From assembly GCF_014198245.1 (NCBI RefSeq), contig NZ_JACIHE010000027.1, positions 21,971 through 85,970 on the forward strand: 64,000 nt of DNA. Reading direction: 5' to 3'. Below the pieces are notes generated by a model that worked only from the letters and a program-made list of their open reading frames with translations, had not been told where the DNA came from and did no database searches. The first letter of the stretch is position 1. The number at the start of each line of letters is the position of its first letter. The translations under genes were made by a program, and so were the position numbers. Positions 8,737 to 17,485 of this stretch are shown piece by piece. This stretch comes from Bradyrhizobium sp. cir1. GTDB taxonomy: Bacteria; Pseudomonadota; Alphaproteobacteria; Rhizobiales; Xanthobacteraceae.

Positions 8737-8789
8737 TTCGCAAAATAATCCTTGACCACGGATATATTATGCAAGATGGTACAAAAATC
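8723..8789. promoter_or_regulatory. Operator between tetR and gst
   Basis: Two arms of 25 bases (8723-8747 and 8765-8789) are inverted copies. The first 14 bases, GATTTTTGTACCAT, are identical, followed by a further TGCA/CGCA-AAT block with about four mismatches; the spacer is 17 bases. The left arm overlaps the tetR start codon and the right arm lies upstream of gst. This is the arrangement expected for a TetR dimer-pair operator controlling both genes. Confidence 0.75.
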
Positions 8790-8842
8790 AATCTGGCCAG
8801 GTTGAGCGACACCCAAAGAGGAATTGCCCAAGGAGGCTACAG

Positions 8843-9487
8843 ATGGATCTTTATTTCTCGCCGCTCGCCTGTTCGATGGCGACGCGCGTCGCGCTGTATG
8901 AAGCCGGTGCCGAGGCGAATTATCTCGAAGTCGATCCGCCGACCAAGACCGTGCTGAACGACGGCTCCGACTTCCGCACCGTCAACCCGATCGGCCTCGT
9001 GCCGACGCTGCGCACCGACGAAGGCGTGGTGCTGACCGAGAACGCCGCGATCCTGCAATATGTCGCGGACCGTTTTCCGCAATCCGGCCTCGGCGCCGCG
9101 CAGGGCATCGACCGCACGCGCCTGCATCAATGGCTGTGCTTCATCGGCACCGAGCTGCACAAGGGTCTCTTCCTCCCCTTGCTCGACCGCAAGGCGCCGC
9201 AGGAAGCCAAGGCCTATGTGCTGGAGAAGAACCTGTCGCGGCTCGACTATCTCGACAATTACCTGAAAGGCCGCGACTTCCTGCTCGACCATTTCAGCGT
9301 GGCCGATGCCTATCTCGTTACGGTCATCAACTGGACCATGGCGACGCCGCCGATCGAGCTCGCGAAATGGCCGAACCTGAAGGCGTATTACGAGCGCTTG
9401 CGTCAGCGGCCGTCGGTCGCAAAGGCGATCGCGGAGGAGTTCGAGCTGTACAAGGCCGAGCTCGCGCGGAAGAAGGCGGCGGCGTAA
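8843..9487 (+). CDS. Glutathione S-transferase (beta-class-like)
   Basis: 214 aa, full length. The N-terminal thioredoxin fold carries 'SPLACS' with Cys10, the position of the active-site cysteine of bacterial beta-class GSTs, and the cis-Pro/glutathione-site motif 'GLVPTL' followed by 'LTENAAILQY'. The C-terminal helical domain is complete. It conjugates glutathione to electrophiles or reduces peroxides. An excellent AAGGAGG site lies 7 bases before the ATG. It is likely induced through the divergent TetR regulator. Confidence 0.9.
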   Translation: MDLYFSPLACSMATRVALYEAGAEANYLEVDPPTKTVLNDGSDFRTVNPIGLVPTLRTDEGVVLTENAAILQYVADRFPQSGLGAAQGIDRTRLHQWLCFIGTELHKGLFLPLLDRKAPQEAKAYVLEKNLSRLDYLDNYLKGRDFLLDHFSVADAYLVTVINWTMATPPIELAKWPNLKAYYERLRQRPSVAKAIAEEFELYKAELARKKAAA

Positions 9488-9519
9488 GGCCAACGCCATC
9501 TCGGTATTTCGCGCGGCAG

Positions 9520-9556
9520 CGACGCCGTCCGGGCTCGGTCGGAACGGCGTCGTTTC
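9520..9556 (+). terminator. Terminator-like hairpin after gst
   Basis: A perfect 9-base stem CGACGCCGT / ACGGCGTCG with a 15-base loop, followed by TTTCG, lies 33 bases after the GST stop and just before the convergent 3' end of the binding-protein gene. The T-run is short, so efficiency as an intrinsic terminator is uncertain. Confidence 0.45.
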
Positions 9557-9570
9557 GTCGTGCAGCTCGA

Positions 9571-10338
9571 CTATCTCGGCGCCTGCAGCACGATCCCGTA
9601 GCGGCCGTAGATCCGGTCGATCGTGCCGTCGCGTCGCAGCCGCTCCACCGCGCCGTCGATGGCTTCGCGCAACGCATCGTCCGGACGGATCATGCCGACG
9701 GCGACGTTCCAGTTGAGATCGACGACGCTCTCGTCGCGATCGAGGATCCGGAGCGGCTTGTCCGGATGCGTCAGATTGAAATAGCTCGCCGCGGTGGGCG
9801 TGACAGCGGCGGCATCGATCTCATGGTTCGACACCGCCTCCAGGCTGTCGCTCTCGAAGCCGAAGGTCGACGTCGGCACGCGTCGTTGACCGATGATCAT
9901 GGCTGCGATCGATCCAACCTGCACGCCCACCCTGGTCGCCCCGTTGAGGCTCCCGAACGAGGTGAGCGTGCTGGATGACGGCACCGCGAGCGCGACGCCC
10001 GTGCGATAATACGGTTTCGAGATCCTCAAGCGGGTTTCGCCCTGCGCTTCGCGGTCGGCGATGACGTCCAGAAGAATGTCACAGCCGGCGCTGCGCATCT
10101 GATACTGCGTGATGATCCAGTCGAGCCGGAGCGAGACACCGAGCTCGCGTGCCAGCAGCTGGCCCAGCTCGACCTGAAAGCCGGGCGGATCGCCGGCCTT
10201 GTGCGCAAAGGGAAGCGAATTGGGATGCGCGCACAGCCCGATCACGCCGCTCGAACGGATTGCGTCCAGGGTTCGCGCCGGCGCCGGTCCCGACAGAGCG
10301 ATGGCGACAGCGACGATGGCCGGGGCGGATGCCTTCAT
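9571..10338 (-). CDS. Periplasmic binding protein of the PQQ-dehydrogenase locus (MoxJ/XoxJ-like)
   Basis: 255 aa. Signal peptide at about residues 1-21, then a family 3 solute-binding fold beginning 'IGLCAHPNSLPFAHK', a start typical of the putative binding proteins associated with quinoprotein alcohol dehydrogenases (MxaJ/XoxJ group). Lies directly downstream of a cytochrome c gene and a PQQ alcohol dehydrogenase on the same strand. In this family the protein is thought to assist dehydrogenase maturation rather than transport, and no ABC permease or ATPase is nearby, which supports that reading. Confidence 0.8.
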   Translation of the reverse strand: MKASAPAIVAVAIALSGPAPARTLDAIRSSGVIGLCAHPNSLPFAHKAGDPPGFQVELGQLLARELGVSLRLDWIITQYQMRSAGCDILLDVIADREAQGETRLRISKPYYRTGVALAVPSSSTLTSFGSLNGATRVGVQVGSIAAMIIGQRRVPTSTFGFESDSLEAVSNHEIDAAAVTPTAASYFNLTHPDKPLRILDRDESVVDLNWNVAVGMIRPDDALREAIDGAVERLRRDGTIDRIYGRYGIVLQAPR

Positions 10339-10389
10339 TCCGTGTTCTCATCTGGATGGTCGGGCCTTGATGGATCAGGTCTTGGCGAT

Positions 10390-10731
10390 TCAGCCCTCGC
10401 GCGGTTTCAAGGCGCGGATGTATTTGATGATCTGGTCGATCTGGGCGTCGGTGAAGGCGCCGTCGAATGCCGGCATCGCCCCCGGCTTGCCGTGCTTGAT
10501 GCGGTCGCGAATGAAGTCGTCGTCGCGCGGCGAGTTCATCAGTTGCGGCCCCTTGCCGGCTGCCCGGCCACCGTCGGAGTGACAAAAGCCGCAAGTCCCC
10601 GCGAACACCTGCTCGACCTCGAGCGTCCCATTCTCGGGCGCCGGCGTCGCGGATTGTGCTTGAGCCATCACGGCGCACAGCAACGAGGCGGCCAGCCCCG
10701 CCGGAATCGTTTTCAAATGCAATCTCAACAC
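10390..10731 (-). CDS. Class I cytochrome c of the PQQ dehydrogenase
   Basis: 113 aa. Signal peptide ending near 'AQAQ' (about residue 26), one haem-binding motif Cys47-Gly-Phe-Cys50-His51, and a distal Met in 'GAMPAF'. It should accept electrons from the PQQ alcohol dehydrogenase in the periplasm and pass them to the respiratory chain, as XoxG/ExaB-type cytochromes do. The start is a GTG at 10731 with GGAGCGG upstream. Located 86 bp after the dehydrogenase gene, probably the same transcript. Confidence 0.87.
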   Translation of the reverse strand: MLRLHLKTIPAGLAASLLCAVMAQAQSATPAPENGTLEVEQVFAGTCGFCHSDGGRAAGKGPQLMNSPRDDDFIRDRIKHGKPGAMPAFDGAFTDAQIDQIIKYIRALKPREG

Positions 10732-10817
10732 GTCCGCTCCATTCCTGAATCACGCCGCCGCTTCGATCGACCGGGGAGCGGGCTTGCGCCCGCTTCCCGA
10801 CGAGCGTTTACGGCAGA

Positions 10818-12536
10818 CTATTTCAGGCTGAAGACGACGAGGGCACCGTCGTCACGCGGCATGCTCTTGTAGACGCCGCCGAAGTTCGGCGCATATTCGT
10901 CCGCCAGCATGCCGCCGAAGCCTGCGGTCACGGCGATGTATTGCTTGCCGCCAACGGAGTAGCTGACGATGCCGCCCTGGTGGCCGGTGCCGTTGTTGTG
11001 CTTCCACAGCTCGGCCCCGGTCTCGGCATCGTAGGCGTGAAGGACGCCGCGGGAATCAGGCACGAATACGAGATTGCCGGCGGTGGACAGCACGCTGCCG
11101 AGCGGCGGCTCGGGATAGCGAACTTCCCATTTCTTCGCGCCCGTGATGGGATCGCGCGCGTCGAGGTGTCCGTAGATCTCACCGCCAGGAGGCGGCGCCA
11201 TCTTGAAATCGGCGCCGATGTTGAGCTGAACCTGCGGCGCGGTGACCGGCGTCGTCTTCTGTATATCGAGCGTCATGCACCATTCCTGGCCGATCTTGTA
11301 GTAGAGACCGGTCTTCGGGCTGTACGAGCCGGAATTCCAGCTGATGCCGCCGCCGATGAACGGACACAGCGGCGGTTCGGTAACCTTCCCGACCGGGAAA
11401 TCGCGACGGCCGATCAACGCGCCGGTCTTGGGATCGATATCCTTGACGAAGTTGATGTTCTCGACCAACCGCCAGACGTTCTTCACGCCGAGATTGCGGT
11501 CGTAGACGAAGACGAAGCCGCCCTTGTTCGGATGAACCACGTATTTCTGGCCGTCTCGCTCGAGCATCACGAACTCGCCGACGGCGCTGTCGAAGTCCCA
11601 GGCATCGTGCGGCAGTTCCTGATGGTAGGATTTCAGCTTGCCGGTATCGATATCGAGAGCGATCACCGAACTCGTATAGAGGTTGTCGCCGGGACGCGCC
11701 CCTTGCGTCTTGTAGTCGGGGCCCGACCAGTCGTAGAGCGGCGCCGGGTTCGCGGTGCCCCACAGGATGGTGTTGGTCTCGGAATCGTAGGTGCCCGGCA
11801 TCCAGCCGCCACCGCCGCCGGTGCGCCAGGAATCGTTGGCCCAGGTCTTCATGGCCTCATCGGTGCCTGCGACCGTCAGGAACTCCCACTTCTTCTTTCC
11901 AGTGGTGGCATCGACCGCGAAGATCGGGCCGCGGCCCGGCCATTCGCCGCCTTGCGAGCCGATAATCACGCTGCCCTTCGCGTAAAGCGGCGCGCCGGTG
12001 AAGCCGACCGTGAGCTTCTGCGAATCGATCAGCCTGGTCTCCCAGAGGACCTTGCCGGTCTTCGCATCGAGCCCGAAGAGACGACCATCCATCGTGCCGA
12101 CGAAGACCTTGCCTTCGCCGAGAGCTACGCCGCGGTTGTAGGGAGAGTGGGTCTGCCGGCTGATGAGCGCCTCATCCAGCTCCGGAAAGAACGACCAGAT
12201 GACCTCGCCCGTCGCGCCGTTCAGCGCGAAGACACGGCTGTAGGAACCCGAGTAGTACAGCACGCCGTCGGCCGCGAGCGGCATCGACTGCAGGCCGCGC
12301 GTCGATCGTCCTGGAACGTGCATCCAGGCGACGCCCAGATTGCCGACGTTGTTCGCATTGATCTGCGCGAGCGGGCTGTAATGATGGGACTTGTATGAAC
12401 CGTGATAGGTGAGCCAGTCGTTCTGGCCGGCGCCCTCGATCCGGGCCGTATCCACGGTTTGGGCCAACGCCGCCGACGCCGCAAATGCTGCAACGGCGAG
12501 AACAGGTAAGCCCGAGTTGAGCCACTGCTTCCTCAT
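10818..12536 (-). CDS. PQQ-dependent alcohol dehydrogenase with lanthanide-type DxD motif
   Basis: 572 aa. Signal peptide (cleavage near Ala-Leu-Ala), then an eight-bladed quinoprotein propeller with repeated 'W' docking motifs (LDAKTGKVLWET, VDATTGKKKWEF, YDAETGAELWKH). Metal ligands match the family: Glu198, Asn263 and the catalytic Asp314. Residue 316 is also Asp (Asp-Phe-Asp), the signature of lanthanide-dependent XoxF/PedH-like enzymes. The adjacent Cys-Cys pair normally found before 'NRG' is absent: residues 127-136 read RQTHSPYNRG. I use the ATG at 12536, eight bases after GGAGG; an in-frame GTG lies two codons earlier. Oxidises an alcohol in the periplasm; substrate unknown. Confidence 0.92.
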   Translation of the reverse strand: MRKQWLNSGLPVLAVAAFAASAALAQTVDTARIEGAGQNDWLTYHGSYKSHHYSPLAQINANNVGNLGVAWMHVPGRSTRGLQSMPLAADGVLYYSGSYSRVFALNGATGEVIWSFFPELDEALISRQTHSPYNRGVALGEGKVFVGTMDGRLFGLDAKTGKVLWETRLIDSQKLTVGFTGAPLYAKGSVIIGSQGGEWPGRGPIFAVDATTGKKKWEFLTVAGTDEAMKTWANDSWRTGGGGGWMPGTYDSETNTILWGTANPAPLYDWSGPDYKTQGARPGDNLYTSSVIALDIDTGKLKSYHQELPHDAWDFDSAVGEFVMLERDGQKYVVHPNKGGFVFVYDRNLGVKNVWRLVENINFVKDIDPKTGALIGRRDFPVGKVTEPPLCPFIGGGISWNSGSYSPKTGLYYKIGQEWCMTLDIQKTTPVTAPQVQLNIGADFKMAPPPGGEIYGHLDARDPITGAKKWEVRYPEPPLGSVLSTAGNLVFVPDSRGVLHAYDAETGAELWKHNNGTGHQGGIVSYSVGGKQYIAVTAGFGGMLADEYAPNFGGVYKSMPRDDGALVVFSLK

Positions 12537-12846
12537 GTGCACTTCCTCCCGCTTGGTGTTTATTGATTGCGTCTCGTGAACGCCGCTGCGAGGAATGTTT
12601 GCAGTTCAGTACGCGTCGATTGTCCTCCACCGGACATGAGCTGCCAACAAATGCCCCCTCTCCCGGCGCATGTCGCCAAGGAAGCCACGTTCACTGCCGT
12701 GATTGCTGTCGCACGTCTGCGCGCACAGCGTACGACGGATCACAGGAGGTGCAAAGACGGAATGCACGAGCGGAGCGAATTGGCGCGGGGAAGCGAATTG
12801 AAACGACAGCAGCGCTGACCGTTCGATCTCCATCGGATCGAAACGG
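12537..12846. other. Intergenic region upstream of the PQQ dehydrogenase
   Basis: 310 bp between the dehydrogenase start and the 3' end of the TRAP permease gene, both on the minus strand. It must contain the dehydrogenase promoter. I see no sigma-54 consensus, no strong inverted repeat and no convincing small gene; short open frames here have no ribosome-binding site. Confidence 0.5.
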
Positions 12847-14151
12847 CTATCCGTACAGCACCCGCGGCAGGATCGTGACGATGCCCGGCCACAGCGTCAG
12901 CAGCAGCACGAAGCCGACCATGATCATCAGGTACGGCATCGTGACGCGCGCGATGTAGCCGAGGCCGTCTTCGGTGAGGCCCTGGATCACGAACAGGTTG
13001 AAGCCGACCGGCGGGGTGATCTGCGCCATCTCGACGGCGAGCACGAGGAAGATGCCGAACCAGATCTCGTCGAATCCGGCGCCCTTCACGATCGGCAGCA
13101 CGATCGGCAGCGTCATCACGATCATCGAGAAGCCGTCGAGGAAGCAGCCGAGGATCAGATAGAAGATGACCAGCACCACGATCAGCATGAACGGCGACAG
13201 GCCAAGCCCCTTGACGAAGGCGGCGACGGCCTGAGGAATACCGAGGAACGCCGCCGCATTGCCGAGGATCGAGGCGCCAAGCACGATCAGCGCGATCATC
13301 GAGCAGGTCACGACCGAGCCGATCAGCACGTCGCGCATCACCTGCTGCGACATCGAGCCCTGTGCCCAGGCAACCAGGCCCGCGCCGAGCACGCCGACGG
13401 CCGCAGCTTCCGAGGGCGTTGCGAGCCCGCCATACATCGAGCCGAGCACGCAGGCGATCAGGAACAGTGCCGGCGCGAGGTCCTTCAGTGCGGCGAAGCG
13501 TTCGCCCCACGGCACCTGCGAGAGCTTTGCTTCCGTCTCCGGTACCATCGCGGGATTGAGACTGGTGTGCAGCATCACCCAGCCCATGAAGGTCGCGGCG
13601 AGCAGCAGGCCGGGCAGCACGCCGGCCGTGAACAGCTTCAGGATCGAGACATCGCCGAGCACGCCGTAGATGATCATGATGTTGGACGGCGGGATCAGGA
13701 AGCCGAGCGTGCCGGCGCCGGCGAGCGAGCCGATCGCGATGTCGCGCGAATAGCCGCGGCGCAGCAGCTCGTTCAGCGACATTCGGCCGATCACCTGCGT
13801 GGTCGCGGCCGACGAGCCCGAGATCGCCGCGAAGATGGTGCAGCCGATCACGTTCACATGCAGCAGGCGGCCCGGCAGGAGCCCGGCCCAAGGCGCCAGG
13901 CCCTGGAACAGCGAGCGCGACAGGCGGGTGCGGAACAGCAATTCGCCCATCAGGATGAACAGCGGCAGCGCCAGCAGCTCCTGCGTGGTCAGGATGTTCC
14001 AGGCATATTGCGGCAGCAGCTTGTCGAGCGGGATCGAGCGGAACATCGCGAGCAGCAGCGTCGCGGTGAGCGCAAGCGTGAGGCCGATCCACAGGCCGCA
14101 GGCCAGCAGCGCAAACAGGATTGCGAACAGGGCGAAGACTTCGATGGTCAT
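12847..14151 (-). CDS. TRAP transporter large membrane subunit (DctM type)
   Basis: 434 aa, usual length. Very hydrophobic with about 12 membrane spans. Family motifs include 'LPLFILMGELLFRTRLSRSL' near residues 60-80, 'SSAATTQVIGRMSLNEL' and 'AEMAQITPPVGFNLFV'-like segments near the C-terminus. Forms the ion-driven translocation channel of a tripartite ATP-independent periplasmic transporter together with the DctQ and DctP genes immediately upstream. Last gene of the hydantoinase/TRAP operon, so the imported solute is probably the HyuAB substrate or a precursor. Confidence 0.92.
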   Translation of the reverse strand: MTIEVFALFAILFALLACGLWIGLTLALTATLLLAMFRSIPLDKLLPQYAWNILTTQELLALPLFILMGELLFRTRLSRSLFQGLAPWAGLLPGRLLHVNVIGCTIFAAISGSSAATTQVIGRMSLNELLRRGYSRDIAIGSLAGAGTLGFLIPPSNIMIIYGVLGDVSILKLFTAGVLPGLLLAATFMGWVMLHTSLNPAMVPETEAKLSQVPWGERFAALKDLAPALFLIACVLGSMYGGLATPSEAAAVGVLGAGLVAWAQGSMSQQVMRDVLIGSVVTCSMIALIVLGASILGNAAAFLGIPQAVAAFVKGLGLSPFMLIVVLVIFYLILGCFLDGFSMIVMTLPIVLPIVKGAGFDEIWFGIFLVLAVEMAQITPPVGFNLFVIQGLTEDGLGYIARVTMPYLMIMVGFVLLLTLWPGIVTILPRVLYG

Positions 14152-14182
14152 GCGATCTTGAATCCGGATGCGGGCAAAGCAG

Positions 14183-14776
14183 TCATTCGACGGGCGAGGC
14201 CTTCATGCGGTGATCCTCCAGCGGCAGGCCCAGCACCGCCTGGATCGCACGCGCCAGGAACTGGAGCGTGAGCAGCAGCATGCCGAAGGCGACGACGGCT
14301 TGCGGAAGCCACAGCGGCGTATCGCTCGAGGTCGAGACCTGGCCGCGCACGAACGCGCTCCAGGCGAACTTCGCCATGGCCGAGGTCAGGAACGCCATGA
14401 AGGCGAAGCCGGCCGCCGCCGAGAGGGTCTCGAGCGCGCGCTGCACCGGCGCTGGCACGTTCTTCAGCAGCAACACGACGCGGATGTGTCCGCCGACGCG
14501 CAGGGTCATGGCGGCGCCGAATGTGAAGGACGCCGCCATCAGGTAAGAAGAGTATTCCCACGCGATCGAGATGCTCGGCGGGAAGAACGGCAGGAAGTTC
14601 GACAGGAAGCGGGTTGCGACCTCGCACAGCATCAGCAGCGTCAGCATCAGGAGACAGCCGCCGCCGATCCAGCCGTCGAGCCGGCCGAGACGGTCGATGC
14701 CGTCGAGGATGATGCGCAGCGGCGCGGGCGCCGCGGCATTGAGGCTCTGCGGTGCTTCGGGCGAGACGCTCACCAC
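14183..14776 (-). CDS. TRAP transporter small membrane subunit (DctQ type)
   Basis: 197 aa with four predicted membrane spans, the standard DctQ topology. It carries 'WEYSSYLMAASFTFGAAMTL', a region typical of the family. It pairs with the large subunit encoded 31 bp downstream. Start is GTG at 14776 or the next codon (also GTG). It lies 10 bp after the binding-protein gene, consistent with one operon. Confidence 0.85.
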   Translation of the reverse strand: MVSVSPEAPQSLNAAAPAPLRIILDGIDRLGRLDGWIGGGCLLMLTLLMLCEVATRFLSNFLPFFPPSISIAWEYSSYLMAASFTFGAAMTLRVGGHIRVVLLLKNVPAPVQRALETLSAAAGFAFMAFLTSAMAKFAWSAFVRGQVSTSSDTPLWLPQAVVAFGMLLLTLQFLARAIQAVLGLPLEDHRMKASPVE

Positions 14777-14786
14777 TATCCCGCCC

Positions 14787-15788
14787 TCAGCCGCGCTTCA
14801 TTTCGGCGAGATAGGCCCGCACCGGCTTGTCGGCCGCCGGCACGCGCTTGAGGAAGGCATCCAGCTGCGGCGCGGTCTTGGCCCGGATGTCCGTGATCAT
14901 GGCCTCCGAGACCGGCACCACCTCCATGCCGCCTTCCTTGAGCCGGTTGAGACTGTCGACGTCGGCCTTGAGCGAGTTCGCCCAGAAGCCCGGCTCCATC
15001 TTCGCCGCGATATCAGAGACGAGCTTCTGTTGATCGGCGCTGAGTGCCTTCCAGGAGTCGAGATTGACGGTGAGCATCTGCGACGACCAGACATGGTTAG
15101 TCGGGTAGATGTATTTCAGGAATTCCCAGAACTTGCCGTCGACGCCCGACACAGCCGAGGTGGAGACGCCCGAGACGGCGCCCGATGCCAAAGCCGGGAT
15201 CGTCTCGCCCCAGGGAATCATCACCGGCGCCATGCCGACCACGGCCAGCATGTCGACGGCGTTCTTGTCGGGCACGCGGATCTTGATGTTCTTGAGACCC
15301 TCGACGTCGGCGACCTTGACCTTGAGGTGCAGATACTGCGTCGGCCACGGCACGACGTAGAGGATCTTCTGGTTGTTGCGCGCGGCGACCTTCTCGTATT
15401 CGGGCCGCACATATTTGTGCAGCACCTTGAGCTCGTCCATCGAGCCGCACAGGAAGGGGATGCTCTCGACGCCCATGAAGGGCTCGTCGCCGACCTGCTG
15501 GATGTTGAGGACGTCGGCGAGCGGCACGAGGCCGTCGCGCACGGCGCGCAGGTGCTCGGGCCCCTTGAAGCCGAGCTGGCCGCCGGCCTTCACGGTGATG
15601 GCGACGGAGCCGCCGCTCTGCTTCTTCACCTCTTCCGCGAAGGCCATCGCGTTCTGGGTATGGAAGTTGCCGTCGGGCCAGACCGTCGACAGGTCCCAGC
15701 TTGTCGTCGCCGCCCGTGCGCGGGTGGAGATGTGGCCAGCGGCCAGCAGCGTCGCTGCGCCCGCAGTGAAATTACGTCGCGTGATCAT
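14787..15788 (-). CDS. TRAP transporter solute-binding protein (DctP type)
   Basis: 333 aa. The N-terminus 'MITRRNFTAGAATLLAAG' has a twin-arginine-like signal. The mature protein has the DctP fold, including 'GPEHLRAVRDGLVPLADV' and the Arg-containing 'NIKIRVPDKNAVD' segment, where DctP proteins usually place the carboxylate-binding arginine. It captures an organic acid in the periplasm for the DctQM channel. It lies between hyuB and the membrane subunits, so a ligand related to hydantoin or 5-oxoproline derivatives is inferred, not shown. Confidence 0.9.
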   Translation of the reverse strand: MITRRNFTAGAATLLAAGHISTRARAATTSWDLSTVWPDGNFHTQNAMAFAEEVKKQSGGSVAITVKAGGQLGFKGPEHLRAVRDGLVPLADVLNIQQVGDEPFMGVESIPFLCGSMDELKVLHKYVRPEYEKVAARNNQKILYVVPWPTQYLHLKVKVADVEGLKNIKIRVPDKNAVDMLAVVGMAPVMIPWGETIPALASGAVSGVSTSAVSGVDGKFWEFLKYIYPTNHVWSSQMLTVNLDSWKALSADQQKLVSDIAAKMEPGFWANSLKADVDSLNRLKEGGMEVVPVSEAMITDIRAKTAPQLDAFLKRVPAADKPVRAYLAEMKRG

Positions 15789-15824
15789 GAACCCCCTCCG
15801 TTTGTTACCAGGCGCGCTGATGCA

Positions 15825-17483
15825 TCAACGCGCGTACCCATAAACCGCAACTGCATTGTCCGAGGACACGAGACCGCTCGCGACGTCGTCGTTGACGGCC
15901 GCACGATCGCGCTCCCTGGGATCGCCGATGCCGGCGCCGCCGGGCGTCATCACGACCAGCCGGTCGTCCGGCGGCACCTGCTGAAAACCTTTGCCACGCA
16001 GCTTCTTGCCGGACTTGAGGCCGACATAGCCGGCCTCGCCGTTCTGGCCGCCATCGCGGCCACGGGGCGGATGATCGATGCGGTCGAACGCCGCAAGAAT
16101 GTCGAACGGCGCATCGACGCCGCTGCCGACCTCGATGATCTGACCGAGGCCGCCGCGGGTGCGCCCTGCTCCGCCGGAATCCGGACGCAGCTCCTTGCGC
16201 CAGAAGATCAGCGGCGTCTGCGTCTCCGCGATCTCGACCGGCGTGCCGCGCACGCCGCTGGGATAGGCGGTCGCGGACAATCCGTCCTTGCCGAAGCGCG
16301 CGCCGGTGCCGCCATTGGAGGTCACCGCCATCGAGAACCCGTAATTGCCGCCAACGCCCGAGCGGGTCTGGCCGCGCACGTTGAGATTCCAGAGGCAGGA
16401 CGTGCCTTCCGCCGGAACGCGCTCGGGAATGATCTGGCGCAGGCAGCCGAACACGACGTCGGGCAGCATCTGGCCGATGATGTGGCGCGAGGCCACCGGC
16501 GCCGGCTTCGGCGCATTGAGGATCGCGCCTGCGGGCGCCGACACCGTCAGTGGCGAGAGCGAGCCGGCATTGTTGGGAATCTGCGAGGCGACGACGCAGC
16601 CGAGGCCGAACACGGTGTAGGCCGTGGTGTAGGACAGGGGCACGTTGATGCCGAATTTTGACGCGACCGAAGTGCCGTCGAAATCGACGTGAATGCCCGT
16701 ATCCGAGATCGTCAGCGTCGCCGCCAGCGTCACCGGCGCGTCATAGCCGTCGACCACCATGGTGTTGCGCCAACTGCCCTTCGGCAGCTTGGCGATCTCG
16801 GCGAGCACGGCCTCGCGCGAGCGGTCGCAGATGTAGTCGCCGAGCTCGTCGAGCGTATCGATGCCGAACTCGGTCATCATCTCGGCCAGGCGCTCGCAGC
16901 CGACGTCGTTGCAGCCGGCGAGCGAATAGGTGTCGCCCTCGGTGTCGATGGGCAGCCGCGTGTTGGTGCGGATCATCGCCATCAGCGTCTCGTTGACGAC
17001 GCCCTGGTCGATCAGCTTCAGCATCGGGATGTAGAGCCCCTCCATGAACACGTCGGTGGCGTCAGGCCCGAAGCCGATGCCGCCGATGTCCATGAGGTGG
17101 CTGGTGCAGGAGAACAGCGCCACCGGCTTGCCGTCCTTGAAGCAGGGCGTGGTGACGACGAAGTCGTTGAGATGGCCGGTGCCCATCCAGGGATCGTTGG
17201 TGATGTAGGCATCGCCCTCCTTCATCGTCTCGATCGGAAAGTGGTCGATGAAGTGCTTGACCGATTCCGCCATCGAGTTGACGTGGCCGGGCGTGCCGGT
17301 CACCGCCTGCGCCAGCATGCGGCCCCCGAGGTCGAACACGCCGGCCGAGAGGTCGCCGCATTCGCGCACGATCGGGCTGAACGCGGTGCGCAAAAGCACC
17401 TGCGCCTGCTCCTCGACCACGGCAATCAGCCGGTGCCACATGATCTGAAGGTCGATCAGGCTCGCGCCATTTGCCTTGCTCAT
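15825..17483 (-). CDS. hyuB: Hydantoinase B / oxoprolinase family subunit
   Basis: 552 aa, full length for HyuB. It shows the N-terminal 'IMWHRLIAVVEEQAQVLLRT' and 'FSPIVRECGDLSAGVFD' blocks, then 'ITNDPWMGTGHLNDF', all standard in the N-methylhydantoinase/acetone-carboxylase beta-like family. With HyuA it forms an ATP-dependent enzyme opening cyclic amides (5-oxoproline, hydantoins) or carboxylating ketones; the substrate cannot be told from sequence. The start lies 2 bp after the hyuA stop, so translation is coupled. Confidence 0.9.
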   Translation of the reverse strand: MSKANGASLIDLQIMWHRLIAVVEEQAQVLLRTAFSPIVRECGDLSAGVFDLGGRMLAQAVTGTPGHVNSMAESVKHFIDHFPIETMKEGDAYITNDPWMGTGHLNDFVVTTPCFKDGKPVALFSCTSHLMDIGGIGFGPDATDVFMEGLYIPMLKLIDQGVVNETLMAMIRTNTRLPIDTEGDTYSLAGCNDVGCERLAEMMTEFGIDTLDELGDYICDRSREAVLAEIAKLPKGSWRNTMVVDGYDAPVTLAATLTISDTGIHVDFDGTSVASKFGINVPLSYTTAYTVFGLGCVVASQIPNNAGSLSPLTVSAPAGAILNAPKPAPVASRHIIGQMLPDVVFGCLRQIIPERVPAEGTSCLWNLNVRGQTRSGVGGNYGFSMAVTSNGGTGARFGKDGLSATAYPSGVRGTPVEIAETQTPLIFWRKELRPDSGGAGRTRGGLGQIIEVGSGVDAPFDILAAFDRIDHPPRGRDGGQNGEAGYVGLKSGKKLRGKGFQQVPPDDRLVVMTPGGAGIGDPRERDRAAVNDDVASGLVSSDNAVAVYGYAR

Positions 17484-17485
17484 GA

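Noticed and set aside
14571..16661. 696-aa open frame on the plus strand
   Set aside because: Antisense to the TRAP and hyuB genes. Composition (long Asp/Arg/His-rich low-complexity stretches) is that of a GC-rich shadow frame, with no ribosome-binding site or family motif.
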